From Lunularia cruciata (taxonomy: Eukaryota > Streptophyta > Marchantiopsida > Lunulariales > Lunulariaceae), in NCBI GenBank assembly GCA_948567375.1, contig OX419761.1:9214243-9278242 (forward strand): a DNA stretch of 64,000 nucleotides, in the 5' to 3' direction. Made by a program: the position numbers and the translations under genes. The notes under the pieces are model-generated. The model had not been told where the DNA came from. It worked only from the letters and a program-made list of their open reading frames with translations, and ran no database searches. Shown here piece after piece: positions 57,713-64,000 of this stretch; position 1 is the stretch's first letter, and each line of letters starts with the position of its first letter.

Positions 57713-58338
57713 GCCGCCTTGCTACATGCACCAATCTTGAAGTGGTATGACCCAAAATGTCCAATCAAGTTGGCTACAAATGCATCAGGCATAGCAATAG
57801 GAGCAGTCCTACAACAAGAGTAGCATGACGGATGACATCCAATTGCATATTTCTCTCAAAAGTTGTTACCGATAGAGCACAACTACCACACCATAGAATG
57901 AGAAGAGCTGGCCATCATTTTGGCAACCAAGCATTGGAAGCACTATCTGGGCAAGAAGCAGTTGTAGTAGAGACTGACCCCAAACCTCTAGTCTACCTCA
58001 ATATGCAAAAGGATCTATCTTGTCGCCAGATTTGGTGGGCAGAGTGGCAACAATGCTTTAACATGACAATCACCTACATGGAAGGTAAGAAGCAACTTGA
58101 AGATGCATTCACCTGCATGCCAATGGCAAACAACTTGGTGGTAGAAGTTAAGATTAACCCTAAATTTTGGCCAAAGATTTGGGCTGCTACAAAAATTGAC
58201 CCACAGATTGTAGAAGCGCAATCATTTAAAGGCGTCACCAACATCCAAGAACTCACCTTTGGTGATGGTAGATTATGGATCCCAAATGTCCCAGAATTAC
58301 ACACCACTATTCTAGCAGAATGTCATGATTTGGCCATT
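57713..58338 (+). pseudogene. G2 RNase H and integrase start
   Basis: RNase H reads LLHAPILKWYDP, then LATNASGIAIGAVLQQ (Asn replaces the first catalytic Asp), HPIAYFSQKL, ELAIILATKHWKHYL and, in a shifted frame, ITYMEGKKQLEDAFTCMP. The integrase zinc-finger start is ILAECHDLAICG, cut by E2 at 58,338/58,339. Confidence 0.8.
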
Positions 58339-58890
58339 TGTGGTACCCACATTTTTTGTTTTTTTTTTCAAAATGGAGAAGAAGAAGTGTATAGAGAAGG
58401 CGGATTGTGCTTGTATGGCCAAAGAAGGCAAAGAAAAACATCTTTGGGATGAAACTTGAGGTAACGTGGCTTCGGGTCATAAGGCAAAGTACTTGGACTT
58501 GCCTTGTCAGCATACAACCCAAAGTAAGAAGTCTTCGAATCGGGGGAGCTCAACCTGAGGCAAAGACAGTGTAACAACCTTTCTTCGGGGCAAGAAATTC
58601 AAGAAGGGAATGTTCAAAACCGGCGGTCATACACGTGAAGTACAATTGACAGTGACAGGCACATGCAAGAGGTGTGATTTCTTGGTAGAAACTCGAATTG
58701 AAGAGAGACAAAGAAAGTGCGACTCTATAAAAATTGGGCTTACGACGAAGCAATGTTGAGCAATTTTCCTTCGCCGTTGAGGAGTCGTCCTGCAAGAGAT
58801 TGTGGGAAGGGAAGTAGAGTTGAAGACGCGCTAGTGTGTAGAGGAGAATTCGATAGAGTTAAACCAAGAGATATTGAGGAAGCAGGAAAG

Positions 58891-59628
58891 ATGGGAGGAG
58901 GAAAGAAGAAATCCAAATTTGCAGTGAGAAATCATACGATTCGGAGGTTAGATGTGATCACAAGAATCAAAGTCTTGAGCCAACTTCGGATCACCTTCTT
59001 GGCGTGGAACTAGAATGTAAGTTTTCCAGGTTTCATGACCAAGATAATTGAGAGTAAGTGTCTCGATGGCCCTGAGGAAGAGAGGAAGAGAGGAAATCCG
59101 GCTTGCTGGACAGAGTCGGATTGGAGATTGGTGCTCGGAAGAGAGGCAGGCACAAAGCAGGGTGCCACATTCTTGGGGAAAGGAGAGGTAGCCAAAGAAA
59201 CCCAAGAAGTGAGGGATGCCTTCTCTTTGAAGAGAAAGAAGAATGGGTATAAGGTCAACAGTTACAAAGATCCAGTAAAGAGAGGGATTGTGAGTGCTCT
59301 CATGGCAATCCTAAAGCCGGAGAGGATGACTTATGTGATGAAACACCAAGCAATGTTCTTCCATAAGATGTTTGCAGGAGAACCTATCAACTGGGCGAGG
59401 TGCTTCCAAGGGAGGATGAGACAGATGGTGTGGAATTTGCGGGATAAGTTGCCTCCACACTACCTTGTGCCGTTTGCATCACATTTCTACCTCGGGTTGA
59501 ATTTGCTCAATTTGGCGGAGCGCAGCAGAATGGTGTCTCACTTTCATCCCGACTTGAGAAGAGGAGTCGACGTGGAGGAGCAACAATACATTCTTCAAAT
59601 CCAAAGCACTGATGAGTACCACACGTAG
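58891..59628 (+). pseudogene. E2 gag-like ORF, one in-frame stop
   Basis: ATG (MGGGKKKSKFAVRNHTIRR) opens a frame of 246 codons broken only by TAG at 59,011-59,013. The open frame itself extends upstream to 58,717. The middle is basic and amphipathic. The C-terminal half contains ILKPERMTYVMKHQAMFFHK, ARCFQGRMRQMVWNLRDKLP and HFYLGLNLLNLAERSRM, which looks like a compact helical domain. I cannot assign a family; position after a promoter and ahead of a charged tail fits a retroelement gag, but this is inference. Confidence 0.5.
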
Positions 59629-60624
59629 ACGGGCAAGAGTGCGGAGGTAAAAGTGAGTACTCCAAAGTTGAAGAAGCGGAGTCGAAAAGGAGAAGGCAAA
59701 GACGTAGAGAAGACAAGATCTTGGAAGACCAAGAGAGGAAACCCAAGGAAAGGCATATTGGTGATCACGTCATCAAAGGAAGACTCGGAAGGCAAAGCCA
59801 AGTGCAAGTCTGAAGACTCAAAACACAAGGAGGAACCAAAGCTCACACTACAAAGTGAGGATACAAGTAGCAATAGTGATGAAGGTAGGGAGATGACATC
59901 GATACCTATTGCCAAAGAAAAAGAAGTTCAGGTGGAGCTCAAGAAGAAAATAACATGAAGTTGGAGGACAAGGTACCCGAGCCGGAGGAGAAGATTACGA
60001 TTCAGAGGGGAGTTTGGTTGAGACACAAGGCAAAGTGTGAAGCGGGTCCGAGCAAGGCAAGGGAGGAGGAGAATGCTAGCTCGAGGAATGAAGCGTCTAT
60101 TCCGATACAACAACTACAAAGAAGAAGGCGAGTATTGGGTGAAGAAGAGGTAAAGAAGGAGATCATTCCACAGGTGGAAGTAGGTGCAAGTGATGGAGTG
60201 GAGTACCTGTGAGAAATTGTGTGCCCATTGTTAGTGAAGTTAGAGCACAAGAAGAAAGAGATGCAGTCGACATGTCCGAAGGTGAAGACTATGTTGCAGG
60301 TTTTGGCAAGACAGGAAGAAGAGAACTCGGAGTTGAAGAGGAGTGTAATCCAAGGCAAGATGGAAAGGGAAGTACTGCAAGGGGATGCAATAGGGCAGTG
60401 TCAAGTTATTGAGAACTTGTGAAGAAGCGAGGTATCAAGAGGAACTTGTGAAGAAGAATGACATAGCAAGAGAGAGACAAGTAGCAGAGTACAAAATCTT
60501 GAAGAAGCAGTTTGCTGATTCAAGACTAGAAATTATCCATGCTATGGCAAGGGTAGCAGAGAAGGAACAAGAGCTTGATAGAGTATATAGAGAAGGAACA
60601 AGAATCTTCATTTTGTGTGTTTGA
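59629..60624 (+). pseudogene. E2 charged coiled-coil continuation
   Basis: Same frame as the gag-like ORF to 59,958 (Lys/Glu/Ser-rich, e.g. KLKKRSRKGEGKDVEKT), then a +1/-1 shift near 59,945. It continues at 59,955-60,422 (EEENSELKRSVIQGKMERE) with one TGA, and after another shift at 60,409-60,624 (AEYKILKKQFADSRLEIIHA). Heptad-like spacing of hydrophobics predicts a long coiled coil. It could mediate particle assembly, but nothing in the sequence proves a role. Confidence 0.45.
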
Positions 60625-60660
60625 TCTTAAGTGAAGTGCAATCGGAGCTATGAGTCGGCC

Positions 60661-61340
60661 TGTCTCTCACTCAAGATGAACCTCTGATGGCTATTATGGT
60701 AGCACACCATGGACTAAGAAGGCAAGGAACCCAAACTCCATCATACTCCTCCAAGGCTAACACTCCAAGACTCAAGACATTGCTCACTAGAGAACTCAAT
60801 GAGGGAGAGATAGTTGCAAATGAAAGGATGATGAGTACCTCCTCACCCCTTGTTTATATACTTGTGAAATAGTCACGTACCAAAGTTACTAATTATTGTA
60901 GTAACTCAAGTTACTAGACTAAAAGTCAAGTAAAGTCAAAAAGTAGAAAGGAATATCCATTCACATGGGCATATTCCCCTAAGCATGTGGTCTTATCTTG
61001 ACCCAACCACTAAGTCAAGGATTCCTTCACATGGGCTATCCTTGGACTAAAGAAGAATCCAAAACAAAAAGGCTTGCAGGCCCAAGAGTTCTCAACTCTT
61101 TCCTCAAAGCCAAACACCTAGGAATAATACCAAGTCAACACACTAAAATCCAAAATAGTGGTGCTCATCTTTTCTACTTCCTCTAAAGTAAAGTCCCCTC
61201 TATCTTAGCTATGACTAACTTTAGCTAACCATGACTAATATAGAACCATCCTTTATCTCTATATAAATAATATCTCTTAAGTACTTGTAATACCAAGCTT
61301 AATATCACAATACCACACACATGCACAAATGGGTGTTACA
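60661..61340 (-). mobile_element. 3' LTR of gypsy element D (680 bp)
   Basis: On minus it begins TGTAACACCCATTTG directly after a purine tract (AGTTTGGGGGTAAA, 61,341-61,354) and ends GTGAGAGACA, giving matching TGT...ACA ends. A TATA box GTATATAAAC lies at about 60,853-60,861, placing U3 at about 470 bp. The left border coincides with the loss of similarity between E2 and E1 (CGGAGCTATG). Confidence 0.8.
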
Positions 61341-61352
61341 TTTACCCCCAAA

Positions 61353-62497
61353 CTAAGTTTTCACTTTGTCCTCAAAGTGAAGGCCTCTCTTCCTTCTATG
61401 GTGCATCTTCAACTTATCATGGTTAATCCTATCAAAGTGTCTTCCTCTCAACTCCTTGAGATCATAGGTGTTATTGCCCCACACCTTCTCTACTATGAAA
61501 GGTCCAAAGTACTTAGGCAAAAACTTCTTTTGCACTCTCTTGAATCGAATGGAATCAAACAACATTACCTAATCACCTTCTTTGAAAGGCTCCACCTTCT
61601 TCTTGCCTTGCCTCTTGTCATAGCTCTCCTTTTGTTTCCTTTGGGCTTGCTCCACTCAAACCATAGCAACTGCTCTTGCCTCTTCCAACTCCATGAGTTG
61701 ATCCTTCCTTGACTTCTCTGCATCACCTCCTTGTGCTTTCTTCAATCTCCTATGAATGCTTTGGAAGGTCAGAAGATCAAAGTGAATAGACTGAATACCA
61801 TACACCAATTGAAATGGAGTTTATCCGGTGGAAGTCTTTATGGTTGTCCTATACTCCCACAAAACTGCATGAATTCTCTTGTCCCAATGATGTTTAGCCC
61901 CCTCCATTTCTGCATCTTTGGCGAACATCATGCACAAGGTCTGATTGGTTCTCTCTGCCAAGCCATTGGAATTTGGCTTATAGGATGTAGTTACTCTATG
62001 TGTGATAGAGAAATGTCGTAGCATGGCTGTAGTAATGCTTCTTGTAAACTCTCCTCCTCTATCAAAAACCAACTCCAAAGGGCATCCAAACCTAGTGATA
62101 ATGCGTTCATAAAGAAATCTACCCACTTCATCTTCATTCTTGTCCCTCAATGGTCTAGCCTCAACCCACTTGGTAAGGTAATCAGTAACTACCACAATGT
62201 ACCAATTGTTCCTTGGGGTTCTATTGAGAGGACCTACAAAATCAATCCCCCACTTCTCAAAAGGTCCTAGCAATGGAATTGATCTAAGTGGTGGAGTGGA
62301 TGTAGACTTTCTAGCAAAAGCTTGACAAACATGACAAGTTTTGCAATAATCAAGACAATCCTTGAAAATCCCTCTCCAATGGTAACCTGCATCTAGAATC
62401 TTAAAAGCAGTCACCTTTCTTGCAAAGTGTCCTCCACATACTAAACCTTCATGAAACTCCTTTATGAGTAGGATAGACTCTTCCTTACCCACTTCTC
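61353..62497 (-). pseudogene. Element D integrase
   Basis: The H2C2 zinc domain is HEGLVCGGHFARK ... CKTCHVCQAF. The catalytic core has D in WGIDFVGPLNR, D in LVFDRGGEFT and E in NGLAERTNQTL, so all three are present. The C-terminal domain reads FKRVQKKFLPKYFGPFIVEK and ends just before the purine tract; no chromodomain is visible. The stop-codon remnants are consistent with single substitutions (for example TPFQLVYG follows a TAA). Confidence 0.85.
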
Positions 62498-62498
62498 T

Positions 62499-63293
62499 TC
62501 AAAGTAGACCATCTGCTCCTTGGTGAAAAAGAATATCCTCCACCATTGTGTAAGGTCTAGATCTTGCTGCAAGGGCCTTCCTCTCCCTAGCATGCATCCC
62601 TTCTAGATAGTTACCTCTTGTCACAAAATCCACAATCTCCTTGTACTCCATTGGAACCTCTTGAGTGATTGAGATTGTCATGAGCTCCTCATCCGGGAAG
62701 GAATCATCCACTGGCTCATCTTCATCATGATCATAGGCTCTAGATAACAAATCAGCATTTGCATGTTTCTTTCCTGGCCTATCCTCAATGGTGTAGTCAT
62801 ACTTAGACAAGAGTATCATCCACCTTGCTAGTCTCCCTTCAACATTATGCTTGTTAAACATGTACTTCGAAGCCTTGTGATCCATGACAATGGTGGCTTT
62901 CCCTCCAATCAAGTAGTGTCTAAACTTCTTGAGACCAAAGATCACTGCCAACCCTTCTCTCTTCGTGACAGAGTATTTCTTCTTTGCTGAAACCATCTGC
63001 CTACTAGCATAAGCTATTGGATGATCATGCCTATCTTGGTCTAATTGACTAAGAGTGCATCCTATAGCTACATTAGAAGCATCAGTGTAGAGGATGAAAG
63101 GCTTACTCCAATCAAGTTTAGCAAGAATTGGAGCTACAACAAGGGATTGCTTGAGCTCCTCAAAAGCTTTGAGAGCCTCCTTGTCCTCCAAAATCACCAT
63201 GTAATCTACACCCTTCTTCATGTAGATGGTCAATGCATAAGCCTTGTTGGAAAATGAGAAGATGAACCTCCTATAGTATCCAACCATCCCCAA
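62499..63293 (-). pseudogene. Element D RNase H and connection
   Basis: Begins GMVGYYRRFIFSFSNKA (RT thumb/connection). RNase H follows: PFILYTDASNVAIGCTLSQ, HPIAYASRQMVSAKKKYSVT, EGLAVIFGLKKFRHYL, MDHKASKYMF and, at the end, DYTIEDRPGKKHANADLLSR. The catalytic Asp of TDAS and Glu of REGLA are present. Uninterrupted across 264 codons. Confidence 0.88.
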
Positions 63294-63296
63294 GAA

Positions 63297-64000
63297 TTAG
63301 CGTAACTTTGTCAAGCTTGAAGGGAATGGAAGGTCTGAGATTTTCCTCACCTTCTCAGGATCAACTACTATTCCATCCTTGGAGATGATGTGCCCAAAAA
63401 GTAGACCTTCTTCACATCCAAAAATGCACTTCTCTGGGTTGAGTGATGCATTTGCCTCATCCAAGCATTGCAAGACTTTGATTAGGTGCTCAAAGTGCTC
63501 CTCCTTGCTTCCATAGACACAAAAGTCATCAATGAAGTATCTCACAAATTTCCCAATGAAAGATTCAAATACCTTGTTCATGAACCGTTGGAATGTGGCT
63601 GGAGCATTGCAAAGCCCAAAAGGCATGACCTTGAAAGCGTTAGTTCCCCAAGGTGTGGTGAATGTGGTGAGTTGTTGATGCTCTGGTGCAATCTTGATTT
63701 GGTTATATCCACTATAACCATCTCCAAAACTGTACCTCTCATGACCTGCAACCTCCTCCAAGATCTCATCAATGAATGGCAATGGGTAGTAGTCCTTCTT
63801 GGTAACAGCATTGAGCTTCTTGTAATCCACACATACCCGAATCTTGCCATTATTTTTCTTCACAATGACAATTGGAGACACCCATTCTGAATTCTCTACC
63901 TCAAAGATAAATCCAGCCTCCTTGAGCTTATCAATCTCCTCCTTCACAACCAAAGATATTGGTGGGCTAATGCGACATTGTTTTTGGCGGATTGGTCTTG
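63297..64000 (-). pseudogene. Element D reverse transcriptase, N-part cut by window end
   Basis: Reads EEIDKLKEAGFIFEV, VSPIVIVKKNNGKIRVCVDY, YYPLPFIDEILEEVAG, MPFGLCNAPATFQRFMNKVF, then the catalytic box YFIDDFCVYG (both Asp retained) and LLFGHIISKDGI. The frame stays open upstream of 63,953 to the window end (PIRQKQCRI), so the polyprotein continues outside. Confidence 0.88.

Larger units (their letters stand above)
51419..58338 (+). mobile_element. Ty3/gypsy element G2 carrying a DNA methyltransferase, chimeric and truncated
   Basis: LTR, gag, protease and methyltransferase are of the G1 family. At about 56,995 the sequence switches to an RT, RNase H and start of integrase of a different gypsy lineage. 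It is cut at 58,338 by insertion E2; its 3' LTR is not in view. The reading frame from 53,306 to about 56,298 is continuous apart from nonsense codons. Two single-base deletions (about 56,300 and 56,633) then shift the frame in the methyltransferase. Confidence 0.85.
58339..60660 (+). mobile_element. Element E2, related to E1, inserted in G2 and itself interrupted by D
   Basis: Starts with the same TGTGGTACCCACATTTTT as E1 and ends, before D, with TCTTCATTTTGTGTGTTTGATC and AGTGAAGTGCA. The last two match E1 near 45,050-45,085. Between the shared ends it differs from E1. It has a TATA box CTCTATAAAAATTGGG (about 58,721) and a long gag-like/coiled-coil ORF. The far end and target duplication are hidden behind D or outside the window. 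Confidence 0.75.
60661..64000 (-). mobile_element. Ty3/gypsy element D, 3' half, continuing past the window end
   Basis: RT, RNase H and integrase lie in one uninterrupted reading phase from 64,000 to 61,353, followed by purine tract and LTR. Only nonsense codons break it: TAA at about 63,296, TGA near 62,496, TAA near 61,820, TGA near 61,660 and TAG near 61,568. It is better preserved than the other retroelements here and sits inside E2, so it is the youngest insertion. Confidence 0.85.

Noticed and set aside
1-64000. tRNA, rRNA or other structured RNA genes
   Set aside because: I looked for cloverleaf-like B-box sequences and rRNA-like blocks by eye and found none convincing; the only tRNA-related signals are retroelement primer-binding sites. 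A tRNAscan or covariance-model search would be decisive.

Overview
This is nuclear DNA from a land plant (streptophyte). It is AT-rich and dominated by nested, decayed LTR retrotransposons. The only clearly intact protein-coding gene I recognise is a two-exon cytochrome P450 of the plant CYP71-clan type at 25,156-27,047 on the minus strand, with a 296-bp GT-AG intron and all P450 signature motifs. The host species cannot be fixed from the sequence. The type of Ty3/gypsy element present and its DNMT3-like passenger suggest a non-angiosperm (bryophyte, lycophyte, fern or similar), but this is inference.

Layout. 1-13,500 holds a Ty1/copia pol remnant, several tandem and direct repeats, a dead PIF/Harbinger transposase and a decayed unidentified minus-strand ORF. 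13,500-19,450 is mostly low-repeat DNA with a short-repeat family copy and a 191-bp tandem duplication. 19,450-24,460 is a degenerate minus-strand Ty1/copia element. 25,156-27,047 is the P450 gene. 27,200-35,000 is intergenic DNA with several copies of a short interspersed repeat (called family R here), duplications and an (AT)24 microsatellite.

35,122-60,660 is the most interesting part. It contains two Ty3/gypsy elements of one family with LTRs of about 1.85 kb, arranged head to head: G1 on minus (35,122-49,755) and G2 on plus (51,419 onward). Their polyprotein reads gag with a CCHC knuckle, aspartic protease, then a C5-cytosine DNA methyltransferase domain, then reverse transcriptase, RNase H and integrase. 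The methyltransferase has recognisable motifs I (SAM loop), IV (Pro/Ala-Cys), VI (ENV), VIII, IX and X in the DNMT3-like, non-permuted order. It occurs three times: twice in G1, because a 2.93-kb internal segment is tandemly duplicated, and once in G2. In G2 the methyltransferase is joined in frame to an RT of a different gypsy lineage.

Other elements sit inside these. E1 (43,572-45,526) has TG...CA ends and a 5-bp target duplication inside G1. The related E2 (from 58,339) interrupts G2 and carries a gag-like and coiled-coil ORF. Element D (60,661 to the window end, minus) is a younger gypsy element inserted into E2, with a pol frame broken only by nonsense codons. Insertion order, oldest to youngest, is G2, then E2, then D.

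All methyltransferase copies carry stop codons. Where copies can be compared, most stops are CAG to TAG changes, as expected from deamination at methylated CHG sites.
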